Shown: one piece after another, positions 43,044 through 53,864 of the stretch | Layout of the letters: every line of letters begins with the position of its first letter | How positions within the stretch are numbered: position 1 is the first letter of the stretch | Source: Streptomyces altiplanensis | GTDB taxonomy: Bacteria; Actinomycetota; Actinomycetes; Streptomycetales; Streptomycetaceae | NCBI GenBank assembly: GCA_003719395.1 | Contig: RHMC01000027.1 | Coordinates: 1-58,235, forward strand | Reading direction: 5' to 3' | DNA length: 58,235 nucleotides | Notes under the pieces: generated by a model | Databases searched by the model: none | The model's input: only the letters and a program-made list of their open reading frames with translations | Told to the model about the DNA's origin: nothing | Made by a program: the position numbers and the translations under genes

Positions 43044-43715
43044 TCACAGTCGCTTGACCCCCTTGATGCGTCCGGCCCTTGCCGCCCGCGAGCGTGCGGC
43101 CTTGATCCTCAGTCCCCCGCGCTGGTCGCCGATGCGCAGGCCGGTGCCGGAGGCGAGCCAGCCGGTGGACACGTCGGCGCCGTTGCTGCCGCTCTGGCTG
43201 TCGGCGAGCGGATCGTTCTCGGCGCGTCTGGCCAGCCACATGACGACCGGTACGACGAAGGGGGCGAGCAGCAGGTCGTAGAGCGCGGAGGTGAACAGCA
43301 GGTTCACGAGGCCCACGTGGCGGGCGGCGGTGTCGCCGACCAGGGCGCCCACTCCGGCGTACAGGAGGGTGGAGCCGATGGCGGCGACGACGACCGCGAC
43401 CATCGGGGCCGTCGCGGACTTGAGCCGGCCGTTCTCCGGCTTGGCGAGACCTGCGAGGTAGCCGATGACGCACAGGACGAGTGCGTAGCGGCCCGCGGCG
43501 TGGTCGGCGGGCGGGGCGAAGTCGGCGAGGAGGCCCGCGCCGAAACCGATGAGGGCGCCGCTGGTGCTGCCGTACACGAAGGCGAACCCCAGGACGGTGA
43601 GGAGCATCAGGTCCGGTACGGCGCCGGGGAGTTGGAGCCTGGCGAGAACGCTGACCTGGACGACCAGGGCGACGACCACCAGGGCGGTGGAGAGCAGCAT
43701 CCGATTGAGGCGCAT
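43044..43715 (-). CDS. mreD: Rod-shape protein MreD
   Basis: 223 residues with five to six transmembrane helices in the first 160 (ALVVVALVVQVSVLARL, VPDLMLLTVLGFAFVYGS and others). Followed by a polar, basic C-terminal tail longer than in rod-shaped bacteria (about 55 residues ending in an RAARAGRIKGVKRL-type sequence). It scaffolds MreC and PBP2 in the membrane. It lies 12 bp after mreC. Confidence 0.94.
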   Translation of the reverse strand: MRLNRMLLSTALVVVALVVQVSVLARLQLPGAVPDLMLLTVLGFAFVYGSTSGALIGFGAGLLADFAPPADHAAGRYALVLCVIGYLAGLAKPENGRLKSATAPMVAVVVAAIGSTLLYAGVGALVGDTAARHVGLVNLLFTSALYDLLLAPFVVPVVMWLARRAENDPLADSQSGSNGADVSTGWLASGTGLRIGDQRGGLRIKAARSRAARAGRIKGVKRL

Positions 43716-43727
43716 GGGGTTCAGCTC

Positions 43728-44680
43728 CTACGGGGTGCCGTCGGCGGGAACGGTGCCGTCGGCGGGGGGTGCCGAGGGGGTGGCCGTGACGGTCACCGTG
43801 GGGGTGGGCTTGGGTCCTGCGGGCTTGGGCGGCAGGACCGTGTCGCGCGGGTCCTTGAGCGGGTCTCGACGACGACGCCGACGATGTCGAGCTTGGTGAA
43901 GCCGACGTACGGGCGGACGTAGACGGTGCGGGTGAGGTCGCCGCCGGAGGGGTCGACACGGGTGACCCGTCCGACCGGGACGCCCGGTACGAACGGCTTT
44001 TCGGCCTGCGAGCCGAAGGTGACGAGACGGTCGCCCGCCTTCACCTTGGCCTTGCCGTTGAGCATCTGCACGCGCAGCGGGCGGTCGCCCTGGCCGTTGG
44101 CGAAACCGAGTTCGTCGGTCTTCTCCAGGCGGGTGCCGACGGTGAAGTCGGGGTCGTTGGCGAGCAGTACGGTCGCGGCGTCCGGGCCGACGGTGGTGAC
44201 GCGGCCGACGAGTCCGTCGCCGTTGAGCACCGTCATGTCGCGCTCGATGCCGTCATTGCTGCCGACGTCGATGGTGACGGTCCAGGAGAATCCCTGGGCC
44301 GCTCCTATCGCGATGACTTCGGCGCCCTTGATGCCGTACTGGCCGGCACCGGCCGTCCTGAGCATCTTGTCGAGTGCGCGGGCGCGGTTGCGGTTGCGGT
44401 CGTCGCTGCCGAGCTTCTGCTTGAGCGCGGCGTTCTCGCGTTCAAGGACGGCGAGGCGGTCGTGCCGCTCACCGGAATCCCGGACGGCCCCGATGGCATT
44501 GCCGATCGGATCGACCGCTGTGGCGAGCCCGTTCTCCACCGGCCCGAAGACGGTGGCGGCGGCCCGCCTGGCGCCGTCGACCGGTGACTCCTCGCCACCG
44601 CGGATGTCCACCGTAATCAGAGCGAATGCGATGGCGATCAGCAGCACCAGGAGCAGCCGGCTCTCTCGTGTGTCCCTCAC
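43728..44680 (-). CDS. mreC: Rod-shape protein MreC, one frameshift near the C terminus
   Basis: About 317 residues from GTG 44680. One transmembrane helix (LLLVLLIAIAFALITVDI), a coiled coil (DRLAVLERENAALKQKL) and a beta-barrel domain (TVLNGDGLVGRVTTVGPDAATVLL). The frame breaks near 43863, where one C appears to be missing. Restoration gives VVVETPLKDPRDTVLPPKPAGP and a Pro/Thr-rich tail ending PADGTP at TAG 43728. It bridges MreB-associated complexes to PBP2. Confidence 0.92.
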
Positions 44681-44731
44681 GTGCGGCGGCCGTGCCTTCC
44701 TCTTCGGAATTCTTGTGTCTGTATATCAACG

Positions 44732-44768
44732 ATCCGCCGCACGAGACGGCAGGCCTCGTGCGGCGGAT
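44732..44768 (-). promoter_or_regulatory. Intercistronic hairpin between mreB and mreC
   Basis: Perfect 14-bp stem atccgccgcacgag / ctcgtgcggcggat with a 9-nt loop, 13 bp past the mreB stop and about 50 bp before mreC. It could end most transcripts after mreB so that MreB is made in excess, with read-through for the rest of the operon. It is as strong as the terminators elsewhere in the window. Confidence 0.75.
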
Positions 44769-44781
44769 TCGTTGAGACGGC

Positions 44782-45801
44782 TCATCGGCGGGGCTGTGCG
44801 TCCAGTACCTGCTGGAGTGCCTCGAACTCCTCGACGCACTTGCCCGCTCCGAGCGCGACGGAGTCGAGCGGGTCCTCGGCGATGTGGATCGGCATGCCGG
44901 TCTCGCGGCGCAGGCGTTCGTCGAGGCCGCGCAGCAGGGCGCCGCCACCGGTGAGGACGATGCCGCGGTCCATGACGTCGCCGGAGAGCTCGGGCGGGCA
45001 CTTGTCGAGCGTCGTCTTCACGGCGTCGACGATGGCGTTGACCGGCTCCTCGATGGCCTTGCGGACCTCGGCCGCCGAGATGACGACGGTCTTGGGCAGA
45101 CCGGAGACGAGGTCGCGGCCGCGGATCTCGGTGTGCTCGTCCTTTTCGAGGTCGAACGCCGAGCCGATCGTGATCTTGATCTGCTCGGCGGTGCGCTCGC
45201 CGAGCAGGAGGGAGTACTCCTTCTTGATGTGCTGGATGATCGAACTGTCCAGCTCGTCGCCGGCCACCCGGATCGACTGTGCCGTGACGATTCCTCCGAG
45301 CGAGATGACGGCGACCTCGGTGGTGCCGCCACCGATGTCCACGACCATGTTGCCGGTGGCCTCGTGGACGGGCAGGCCCGAGCCGATGGCGGCGGCCATG
45401 GGCTCCTCGATGATGTGCACCTGGCGGGCGCCGGCCTGGGTGGACGCCTCGATGACGGCGCGGCGCTCGACTCCGGTGATGCCGGAGGGAACGCAGACGA
45501 CGACCCGGGGGCGGGCCAGGTAGCGGCGCTTGTGGATCTTGAGGATGAAGTAACGGAGCATCCGCTCGGTGATCTCGAAGTCGGCGATGACGCCGTCCTT
45601 CAGCGGCCGGACGGCAACGATGTTGCCCGGCGTCCGGCCGATCATCTTCTTGGCCTCGGAGCCAACGGCGAGGATGCCGCCGGTGTTGGTGTTGATGGCG
45701 ACGACGGAGGGCTCGTTGAGCACGATCCCTTTACCCCTGACGTACACCAGCGTGTTGGCGGTCCCGAGGTCGACAGCCATGTCACGGCCGATGAACGACA
45801 T
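44782..45801 (-). CDS. mreB: Actin-like protein MreB
   Basis: 339 residues from ATG 45801 ([20 protein letters not shown]), chosen because aagggga lies 6 nt upstream. An ATG 21 bp earlier lacks a ribosome site. Actin-fold signatures: DLGTANT (phosphate 1), [14 protein letters not shown] (phosphate 2), and [15 protein letters not shown] (adenosine). It forms filaments that organise the spore-wall synthesis complex in Streptomyces. First gene of the mre operon. The 290 bp upstream hold no gene. Intact. Confidence 0.98.
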   Translation of the reverse strand: MSFIGRDMAVDLGTANTLVYVRGKGIVLNEPSVVAINTNTGGILAVGSEAKKMIGRTPGNIVAVRPLKDGVIADFEITERMLRYFILKIHKRRYLARPRVVVCVPSGITGVERRAVIEASTQAGARQVHIIEEPMAAAIGSGLPVHEATGNMVVDIGGGTTEVAVISLGGIVTAQSIRVAGDELDSSIIQHIKKEYSLLLGERTAEQIKITIGSAFDLEKDEHTEIRGRDLVSGLPKTVVISAAEVRKAIEEPVNAIVDAVKTTLDKCPPELSGDVMDRGIVLTGGGALLRGLDERLRRETGMPIHIAEDPLDSVALGAGKCVEEFEALQQVLDAQPRR

Positions 45802-46036
45802 TGAGTTCCCCTTGTTCCCCATGAGGATGCGTCGGGCCTTCCCAAGTGGAGCGGTTGGCTTTTTAGGTCGGCGAAGTGGGTACTGCGGACGTGGAGTCTT
45901 CCATCGTAGTGCCGCCTGCGCGGACACAGCGCGAGGGTCCTTCGCCATTGTGAGCGGAACACGTACCCGTCCCAGTAATGGTGACGTCGTGTCGGGGGGG
46001 ATGCGTTCCCTGCTTCTCCGCGCATATGCCGAAGGA

Positions 46037-46056
46037 CGACCGAATTACTTCGGTCG
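46037..46056 (-). terminator. Terminator of ndk
   Basis: Minus strand CGACCGAA-GTAA-TTCGGTCG: a perfect 8-bp stem closed by a GNRA tetraloop, 36 bp past the ndk stop. It also marks the upstream end of the mreB promoter region. Confidence 0.7.
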
Positions 46057-46091
46057 CCCCAGGCCATGGCCGCTGTATGGCTGGCGCTCTG

Positions 46092-46505
46092 TCAGGAAAT
46101 GCCGGGGAAGAAGAGCTTCAGCTCCCGCTCGGCGGACTCCTCGGAGTCCGAGGCGTGGATGAGATTCTCCCGGACAATGGTCCCGAAATCGCCACGAATG
46201 GAGCCGGGCGCTGCGGCGATCGGGTCAGTGGGACCCGCCAATTGGCGTACACCCTCGATGACGCGCTCACCCTCGACGACGAGCGCGACGACCGGGCCGG
46301 AGGACATGAACTCCACCAGCGGCTCGTAGAACGGCCGGCCCTTGTGCTCGCCGTAGTGCTGCTCCAGCGTCTCGTGATCGAGGCTGCGCATCTCCAGCGC
46401 GGTGATCGTCCAGTTCGCCTTGCGCTCGATGCGGCCGACGACCTCGCCGATCAGCCCGCGCCTGACCGCGTCGGGCTTGAGAAGGACGAGAGTGCGCTGA
46501 GTCAT
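46092..46505 (-). CDS. ndk: Nucleoside diphosphate kinase
   Basis: 137 residues, full length. The active-site His117 is in NLIHASDSEESAERE, and the start is MTQRTLVLLKPDAVRRGLIG. ATG 46505 follows caaggag. It exchanges phosphate between NTPs and NDPs. It is the last gene of valS-folC-DUF4233-ndk. Intact. Confidence 0.98.
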   Translation of the reverse strand: MTQRTLVLLKPDAVRRGLIGEVVGRIERKANWTITALEMRSLDHETLEQHYGEHKGRPFYEPLVEFMSSGPVVALVVEGERVIEGVRQLAGPTDPIAAAPGSIRGDFGTIVRENLIHASDSEESAERELKLFFPGIS

Positions 46506-46592
46506 GTACGGCTCCTTGCGGGCATAGCGGATGCGATGTCCAGAGGCTACAAGGACACGCCGCAGGCCCAGCACCCGGCACGGACAGCGGGC

Positions 46593-46952
46593 CTACTGCG
46601 CCTGCGCCCCGGTCTCCGCCTCCGCCTGCGCAGCCCAGCGGGCCTTCGCCTCGTCGATCTTGCGGCCGTAGTGGATCGAGGCCCACCACAGGCCCGCGAA
46701 GACCGCGCCCAGGAAGAACATCACCGGGACCACGAAACCACTGACGATCAGCCCGGCCTGGAGCGCCCAGCCGAGCTGTAGCCCACCCGGCCGATTGATC
46801 ATGCCGCAGAGCAGTACGGACAGCAGCATCGCGATGCCGCAGACCGTCCAGACCGCGGTCATCGACAGGTCGTCGGACTTCATCGCGACCAGGCCGGCGA
46901 AGGCCACCACGAAGAATTCACTGATCAGAGTGGATGCACAGAGCGTACGCAC
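46593..46952 (-). CDS. DUF4233 membrane protein
   Basis: 119 residues from GTG 46952 with four hydrophobic helices (LISEFFVVAFAGLVAM, AVWTVCGIAMLLSVLLCGM, LGWALQAGLIVSGFVVPVMFFLGAVFAGLWW). It ends in a charged Ala/Glu-rich tail. The family is conserved between folC and ndk throughout actinobacteria. Function is unknown. A gggaggg ribosome site lies inside the end of folC. Confidence 0.92.
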   Translation of the reverse strand: MRTLCASTLISEFFVVAFAGLVAMKSDDLSMTAVWTVCGIAMLLSVLLCGMINRPGGLQLGWALQAGLIVSGFVVPVMFFLGAVFAGLWWASIHYGRKIDEAKARWAAQAEAETGAQAQ

Positions 46953-46957
46953 AGGAG

Positions 46958-48467
46958 TCAGCCCCTCCCCAGGAGCAGCCGGGCCTCGCCGACCGTGATC
47001 ACGGAACCGGTCACCAGGACGCCACCGCCCGAGAACTCGCCCTCTTCCTCGGCGAGCGTGACGGCCGCCTCCAGCGCGTCGTCGAGGCGCGCTCGACCTG
47101 GACGCGGTCGTCGCCGAAGACCTCGACGCGATCGCGGCGAGCTCGTCGACGATAATGTGCGGGGGGTGGAGTTGCGGGTGACGACGACCTCCGCGAAGAC
47201 CGGCTCGAAGGCTTCGAGCATGCCCTTCACGTCCTTGTCGCCGCTCGCGCCGAGACCCCGATCAGACGGCTGAAGCTGAACGCCTCACCGACGGCGCCGC
47301 CGCCGGCCGCGCGCCCGCCGGGTTGTGCGCCGCGTCCAGGACGACGGTGGGGCTGCGGCGTACGACCTCCAGGCGGCCCGGCGAGGTGACCGCGGCGAAG
47401 GCCTTGCGGACGGTGTCGATGTCGAGCGTGCGCGCGTGCTCCGCGCCGATGCCGAAGAACGCCTCGACGACCGCCAGGGCCACCGCCGCGTTGTGTGCCT
47501 GGTGCGCGCCGTGCAGCGGCAGGAAGATCTCTTCGTACTCGCCGCCGAGCCCACGCAGGGTGACCAGTTGGCCGCCGACCGCGACCTCGCGGGAGACGAC
47601 GCCGAACTCCATGCCCTCGCGGGCGACCGTCGCGTCGACCTCGACCGCCTTCTTCAGCATCACCTGGGCCGCGTCGACCGGCTGCTGCGCCAGGATGACC
47701 GTGGCGCCCTGCTTGATGATCCCGGACTTCTCGACGGCGATCTCGCCGGGCGTGGTGCCGAGCCGGTCCGTGTGGTCCAGGTCGATCGGCGTGATGACGG
47801 CGACGGACGCGTCGATCACGTTCGTCGCGTCCCAGCTGCCGCCCATGCCGACCTCGACGACCGCCACGTCGACGGGCGCGTCGGCGAACGCGGCGTACGC
47901 CATGCCCGTCAGCGTCTCGAAGAACGACAGGCGGTGCTCCTGCACGGAGTCGGTCATCTCGACGTACGGCTGGATGTCCTTGTACGTCTCGATGAAGCGC
48001 TCGGGGTCGATCGGGGAGCCGTCCAGGCTGATGCGCTCGGTGATCGACTGCACGTGCGGGCTGGTGTACCGCCCGGTGCGCAGCTCGAAGGCGCCGAACA
48101 GCGCCTCGATCATGCGGGCGGTGCTGGTCTTGCCGTTGGTGCCGGTGATGTGGACCGAGGGGTACGCGCGCTGAGGCTCGCCCAGGACGTCCATCAGTGC
48201 CGCCATGCGGACCAGCGACGGGTCGAGCTTGGTCTCCGGCCAGCGGCCCAGGAGCTCCTGCTCGATCACGCGCAGCGCCTTGTCCACCTCCGGGTCCTGC
48301 GGGCGGCGGACGGCCTCGTCACCCTGCTGCGGGGCGCCTTGGGTGCGCAGGGTACGGCTGCCTGCCTCGATCACCGCCAGGTCGGGGTCGCGGTCGGTCT
48401 CGGCCTCGACGATCTCTTCGAAGGCGTCGGGTGCGTCGCTGTCATCGTGCGGGGGGAGCTGGCTCAC
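46958..48467 (-). CDS. folC: Folylpolyglutamate synthase/dihydrofolate synthase, about five frameshifts in the C-terminal third
   Basis: About 500 residues from GTG 48467. The N-terminal 390 residues are in one frame: ATP site ITGTNGKTSTARMIE, RTGRYTSPHVQ, VVEVGMGGSWDATNV and VVLDAAHNPAGA. The rest is found in pieces in three frames: AVGEAFSFS, LIGVLGASGDKDVKGMLEAF, VVVTRNSTPRTLS, VDELAAIA, VEVFGDDRVQVE and LDDALEAAVTLAEEEGEF to GEARLLLGRG. Shifts lie near 47305, 47254, 47163, 47130 and 47100. All pieces are in order and match the family, so the gene is probably whole in the organism. It adds glutamate to folates. It follows valS by 120 bp with a terminator. Confidence 0.9.
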
Positions 48468-48532
48468 AGGACCAGTCTACGGAGCGCCACCGGCAGCGCC
48501 CCGCCAGGACCTTCCGCGTACCGCCCGCGGCA

Positions 48533-48572
48533 TGCCGAGGGGCCCCCGCACACGGCAGCGGGGGCCCCTCGG
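48533..48572 (-). terminator. Terminator of valS
   Basis: Perfect 16-bp stem gccgaggggcccccgc / gcgggggcccctcggc around an 8-nt loop, 15 bp past the valS stop on the minus strand and ahead of folC. Confidence 0.9.
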
Positions 48573-48587
48573 CGTCGTACGCGCGTC

Positions 48588-51240
48588 CTACTTCTGCGGC
48601 AGCGCCGCGAGCTGGGCGGTGATCCGCTCGATGTCCGCCTCGGCCTTGGCGAGCCGCCCGCGGATCTTGTCGACCACGTTGTCCGGGGCCTTGGCCAGGA
48701 AGGCCTCGTTGCCGAGCTTGCCCGTCGCCTGGGCCTTCTCCTTCTCGGCCGCCGCCAGGTCCTTCGCCAGGCGCTTGCGCTCCGCCTCGACGTCGATCGT
48801 GCCCGACAGGTCGAGGGCGACCCTGGCGCCCGCGACCGGCAGGGACGCGGTGGCGTGGAAGTCCTCGCCGGCCGGCGTCAGGCGCAGCACCTGGCGGATG
48901 GCCGCTTCGTGCGGCGCCAGCGCGGTCCCGTCCAGGGTCAGCTCGGCCGGGACCTTCTGGCCGGACTGGAGGCCCTGGTCGGAGCGGAAGCGGCGGACCT
49001 CGGTGACGACCTGCTGGACGAGCCCGATCTCCTTCTCCGCGTCGGCGTCGCGGAAGCCGCCCGGGGCGTCAGCCCCAGGAACAAACACAGCCTTGGGCCA
49101 CTCGGCGATGACGAGCGACTCCTTGCCGGTGAGGGTGGTCCACAGCGTCTCGGTGACGAAGGGGACGACCGGGTGGAGCAGGCGCAGCATGACGTCGAGG
49201 ACCTCGCCCAGGACGCGGGCAGAGACCTTGGCGGGCTCGCCGCCCGCGAAGAAGGTGGTCTTGGACAGCTCGACGTACCAGTCGAAGACCTCGTCCCACG
49301 CGAAGTGGAAGAGCGCGTCCGAGAGCTTCGCGAACTGGTAGTCCTCGTAGTACGCGTCGACCTCGGCCACCGTGGCGTTCAGCCGGGACAGGATCCACCG
49401 GTCGGTCGCCGACATCTGCTCGGCGGGCGGCAGTTCGCCCTCGACCGTCGCGCCGTTCATCAGCGCGAAGCGCGTGGCGTTCCAGATCTTGTTGGCGAAG
49501 TTGCGGGACCCCTGGACCCAGTCCTCGCCGATCGGGACGTCGACGCCCGGGTTGGCGCCGCGCGCGAGCGTGAAGCGGACGGCATCGGAGCCGTACTCGT
49601 CCATCCAGTCCAGCGGGTTGACCGCGTTGCCGAAGGACTTCGACATCTTCTTGCCGAACTGGTCGCGGACCATGCCGTGCAGGGCGATGGTGTGGAACGG
49701 CGGGGTGCCGTCCATCGCGTACAGGCCGAACATCATCATCCGGGCGACCCAGAAGAAGAGGATGTCGTAGCCGGTGACCAGGACCGAGTTCGGGTAGAAC
49801 TTCTCGACGCTCGGGGTCTGTTCGGGCCAGCCGAGCGTGGAGAACGGCCACAGGCCGGAGGAGAACCAGGTGTCCAGGACGTCGGTGTCCTGGTGCCAGC
49901 CCTCGCCGGTGGGCGCCTCGTCGTCGGGGCCGACGCAGACGACCTCGCCGTTCGGCCCGTACCAGACGGGGATGCGGTGGCCCCACCACAGCTGGCGCGA
50001 GATGCACCAGTCGTGGAGGTTGTCGACCCAGCCGAAGTAGCGGGGCTCCATCTCCTTGGGGTGGATCGTGACCCGGCCGTCGCGGACCGCGTCGCCGGCC
50101 TCCTTGGCCAGCGGGCCGACCTTGACCCACCACTGGAGGGACAGGCGCGGCTCGATGGTCGTCTTGCAGCGCGAGCAGTGTCCGACGGAGTGGACGTACG
50201 GGCGCTTCTCGGCGACGATGCGGCCCTCGGCGCGCAGGGCGGCGACGATGGCGCTGCGCGCCTCCAGGCGGTCGAGGCCCTGGAAGGGGCCGTGGGTCGG
50301 TGATGACCGCGCGCTCGTCCATCACGGCCAGGTTGGGCAGGCCGTGGCGCTGGCCGATCTCGAAGTCGTTCGGGTCGTGCGCGGGCGTGACCTTGACGGC
50401 GCCCGTGCCGAACTCGGGGTCGACGTGCTCGTCGGCGACGACCGGGATGCGGCGGCCGGTGAGCGGCAGCTCGATCTCGGTGCCGACGAGGTGCGCGTAC
50501 CGCTGGTCGTCGGGGTGGACGGCGACGGCGGTGTCGCCGAGCATCGTCTCGGCGCGGGTCGTCGCGACGACGATCTCGGCGTCCCCGGAGCCGTACCGGA
50601 TGGAGACGAGCTCGCCGTCGTCCTCCTGGTACTCGACCTCGATGTCGGAGATGGCCGTCAGGCAGCGGGGGCACCAGTTGATGATGCGCTCGGCGCGGTA
50701 GATCAGCTCGTCGTCGTACAGCTTCTTGAAGATCGTCTGCACGGCCTTGGACAGGCCCTCGTCCATGGTGAAGCGCTCGCGCGACCAGGCGACGCCGTCA
50801 CCGAGGCGCTTCATCTGGCCGGAGATCTGCCCGCCGGACTCGGCCTTCCACTGCCAGACGCGCTCGACGAACGCCTCGCGCCCCAGGTCGTGGCGGGACT
50901 TGCCCTCCTTGGCGAGCTCGCGCTCGACGACGTTCTGGGTGGCGATGCCGGCGTGGTCCATGCCGGGCTGCCACAGGGTCTCGTACCCCTGCATGCGCTT
51001 GCGGCGGGTCAGGGCGTCGATCAGCGTGTGTTCGAAGGCGTGGCCGAGGTGGAGCGATCCCGTGACGTTCGGCGGCGGGATGACGATGGTGTACGGCTCT
51101 TTGCCGCTCTTCTCGTCCGCTTCGAAGTAACCGCGTTCTACCCAGCGCTCGTACAGCTTCCCCTCTACCTCGGCCGGCGCGTACTGGGTCGGCAGTTCGG
51201 GGGCGGGGGCTGCTGGCTGCTGCGATGAGTTCTCGGTCAC
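48588..51240 (-). CDS. valS: Valyl-tRNA synthetase, one frameshift in the editing domain region
   Basis: About 884 residues from GTG 51240. HIGH motif in [24 protein letters not shown] zinc-knuckle region, editing-domain [18 protein letters not shown] and KMSKS in [12 protein letters not shown]. The C-terminal coiled coil ([20 protein letters not shown]) is complete. The frame breaks near 50297, where an extra C separates AVITD from [13 protein letters not shown]. It charges tRNA-Val and edits misactivated threonine. Essential, so the break is presumably a sequencing indel. Confidence 0.95.
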
Positions 51241-51375
51241 GGGCCCAGTTTACGGGCGTCACAGCCCCGTACCGAAACCGGATTCTTGGTAACGGTGAGC
51301 CCCCCGCCGCCCCGGGACGCGGGGAGTTCCGCCAGGATGTTCGCAACGCATAAGTATCTGAGGGGAACCCAGTCC

Positions 51376-52354
51376 ATGAGCTACAACCAGCCGGGCCCGT
51401 ACGGCCAGCAGCCCCAGCAGCCCGGTCCTTACGGCCAGCAGCCGCCGCAGGGCCAGCCGGGCCCGTACGGCCAGCAGCCCCCAGCAGGGCCAGCCCGGCT
51501 ACGGCTACCCCCAGCAGGCCCCGCCGCCGCAGGGTTACGGCTACCCCCAGCAGGCTCCCCCGTACGGCCAGCAGCCCCCGTACGGCCAGCCCCAGCACCC
51601 GGGCCCCTACGGCCAGCAGCCGCAGTACCCCGGCGGCATGGTCCCGCCGCCGGGCGCGCCGAAGAAGAAGACCGGCCTGATCGTGGGCGCGGTGGTCGTG
51701 GCGCTGGCCGTGATCGGCGGCGGGGCGTACTTCCTGACGTCGGGCGGCAGCAGCTCGGTCGCCGACGACGGCAAGAAGTACAAGCTGACGACGCCTGCGA
51801 CGGTCCTCGGTGGCGAGTTCACGGAGTCGGCCCCGGCCGCCGGCGGTGGTGGCGGCATGTCCTCCAGCGACATCAACGAGCTTGAGGGCAAGGGCATCGC
51901 CAACCCCACGGAGGCCACCGGCCAGTACAAGTCGGGAGAGGGCGCGACCCTGAAGAACATCGCCTTCTCCGGCCTGTACGGCGAGATCGAAGACCCCGAG
52001 GAGGTCGTCGACGCCATGTTCGCCGAGTTCAAGAAGAACTCCGACAAGGGCGCGGGCAAGCCCGGCACCCTTAAGCTCGTCGGCAGCCCCGAGGAGTTCA
52101 CGCCCGAAGGCTTCGAGAACGGCATCATGAAGTGCCAGGACGCCGAGTTCGTCATGGGCGAGGCCTCCACGACCAACGCGAGCCTTCCCAACAGCTTCAA
52201 GACGCCGATGTGCGTGTGGGGTGACCACAGCACGCTCGCGTACGTCTCGTACTCCGACGTCGCCTCCACCGCGACCGGCAGGGCCATCCCGCTGGCGGAC
52301 GCCGCAGCCAACGCAGCCAAGCTGCGCAACGACGTCCGCGTCGAGATCAAGTAG
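51376..52354 (+). CDS. Single-pass membrane protein with Pro/Gly/Tyr/Gln-rich N terminus, one frameshift
   Basis: About 326 residues from ATG 51376 behind gagggga. About 90 cytoplasmic residues made of GPYGQQP and GYGYPQQ units come first. A KKK stop-transfer and one transmembrane helix (LIVGAVVVALAVIGGGAYFL) follow. The 200-residue outer domain has two Cys (MKCQD, MCVWGD) that may form a disulfide. An extra C in a C run near 51480 breaks the frame inside the repeats. The family is common in Streptomyces but uncharacterised. It is plus strand, convergent with clpX. Confidence 0.82.
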
Positions 52355-52363
52355 CACGCAGGA

Positions 52364-52409
52364 CATCGAAGGGGCGCCCGGCGAGACTTCGCCGGGCGCC
52401 CCTTCGATG
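52364..52409. terminator. Bidirectional terminator between convergent genes
   Basis: Perfect 21-bp inverted repeat (catcgaaggggcgcccggcg... and complement) with a 4-nt GACT loop. It lies 10 bp past the plus-strand stop and 15 bp past the clpX stop. Confidence 0.95.
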
Positions 52410-52423
52410 TACGTACCGAACCG

Positions 52424-53716
52424 CTACGCGGACTTCTCGTGGCGGCCGTCGTTCTTGATGATGCGCGGCTCGCGCGGGACCAGCGTCGGGTTGACGTTGC
52501 TGTGGACCACGTCCGCCGTGATGACGACGCGGGCCACGTCCTTGCGGGACGGGACCTCGTACATCACCGACATCAGGACCTCCTCCATGATGGCGCGCAA
52601 GCCACGCGCGCCCGTCTGGCGGAGGATCGCCTGGTCCGCGATCGCTTCCAGCGCCTCGCGCTCGAACTCCAGCTCCACACCGTCGAGTTCGAAGAGCCGC
52701 TCGTACTGCTTCACCAGCGCGTTGCGCGGCTCGATGAGGATCTGGAGCAGCGCCTCGCGGTCCAGGTTGTGGACCGAGGTCAGGACGGGGAGACGGCCGA
52801 TGAACTCGGGGATCATCCCGAACTTCACCAGGTCCTCCGGCATGACCTCCTGGAACTGGTCGCTCGCCTCGATCTCCCGCTTGGAGCGGATCGTCGCGCC
52901 GAAGCCGATGCCCTTCGCGCCCGCCCGCGACTCGATGATCTTCTCGAGGCCGGCGAAGGCGCCGCCCACGATGAAGAGCACGTTCGTCGTGTCGATCTGG
53001 ATGAACTCCTGGTGCGGGTGCTTGCGGCCGCCCTGCGGCGGGACCGAGGCCGTCGTGCCCTCAAGAATCTTGAGGAGGGCCTGCTGCACGCCTTCACCCG
53101 ACACGTCGCGCGTGATCGACGGGTTCTCGCTCTTGCGGGCGACCTTGTCGATCTCGTCGATGTAGATGATCCCGGTCTCGGCCTTCTTGACGTCGTAGTC
53201 GGCCGCCTGGATCAGCTTCAGGAGGATGTTCTCGACGTCCTCGCCGACGTACCCGGCCTCCGTCAGCGCCGTCGCGTCCGCGATGGCGAACGGGACGTTG
53301 AGCATGCGCGCCAGCGTCTGGGCCAGCAGCGTCTTGCCGGAACCCGTGGGGCCCAGCAGGAGGATGTTCGACTTCGCCAGCTCGATCGCGTCGTCGCGGC
53401 CCGCGCCGCCGCCGTTCTCGCCGGCCTGAACGCGCTTGTAGTGGTTGTAGACCGCCACCGAGAGGGCCTTCTTGGCCGGCTCCTGGCCGACCACGTAACC
53501 CTCGAGGAACTCATAGATCTCCCGCGGCTTGGGGAGTTCCTCCCACCGCACCTCGGAGGTCTCTGCGAGCTCCTCCTCGATGATCTCGTTGCAGAGGTCG
53601 ATGCACTCGTCGCAGATGTACACACCGGGACCTGCGATGAGCTTCTTCACCTGCTTCTGGCTCTTGCCGCAGAACGAGCACTTGAGCAGATCGCCGCCAT
53701 CACCGATGCGTGCCAC
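52424..53716 (-). CDS. clpX: ATP-dependent Clp protease ATP-binding subunit ClpX
   Basis: 430 residues from GTG 53716. The N-terminal zinc-binding domain (CSFCGK and CDECIDLC), Walker A GPTGSGKT, Walker [10 protein letters not shown], and the IGF-type ClpP-docking region are complete. It unfolds tagged proteins for ClpP. Downstream of clpP2 by about 150 bp that contain a hairpin, so it is partly separate from the clpP operon. Intact. Confidence 0.98.
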   Translation of the reverse strand: MARIGDGGDLLKCSFCGKSQKQVKKLIAGPGVYICDECIDLCNEIIEEELAETSEVRWEELPKPREIYEFLEGYVVGQEPAKKALSVAVYNHYKRVQAGENGGGAGRDDAIELAKSNILLLGPTGSGKTLLAQTLARMLNVPFAIADATALTEAGYVGEDVENILLKLIQAADYDVKKAETGIIYIDEIDKVARKSENPSITRDVSGEGVQQALLKILEGTTASVPPQGGRKHPHQEFIQIDTTNVLFIVGGAFAGLEKIIESRAGAKGIGFGATIRSKREIEASDQFQEVMPEDLVKFGMIPEFIGRLPVLTSVHNLDREALLQILIEPRNALVKQYERLFELDGVELEFEREALEAIADQAILRQTGARGLRAIMEEVLMSVMYEVPSRKDVARVVITADVVHSNVNPTLVPREPRIIKNDGRHEKSA

Positions 53717-53808
53717 GAGGTGCTTCCCCTTCGCCTGGGAGACGCCACGTTCAGCGACTCCTGGTGCCTCATATTCGACGGTACCTTGCCTGGCCCCCTG
53801 TTCGGGCC

Positions 53809-53850
53809 CCCCTTGGCGCGGTTCACATTGACGTGTACTGCGCCAAGGGG
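53809..53850 (-). terminator. Terminator or attenuator between clpP2 and clpX
   Basis: Perfect 11-bp stem ccccttggcgc / gcgccaagggg with a 20-nt loop, 14 bp past the clpP2 stop and 90 bp before the clpX start. Confidence 0.65.
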
Positions 53851-53864
53851 CGGGCTACCGCGTG

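Noticed and set aside
47325..50303. 992-codon plus-strand frame across folC and valS
   Set aside because: Antisense to two recognisable enzymes with intact motifs; no ribosome site or family resemblance.
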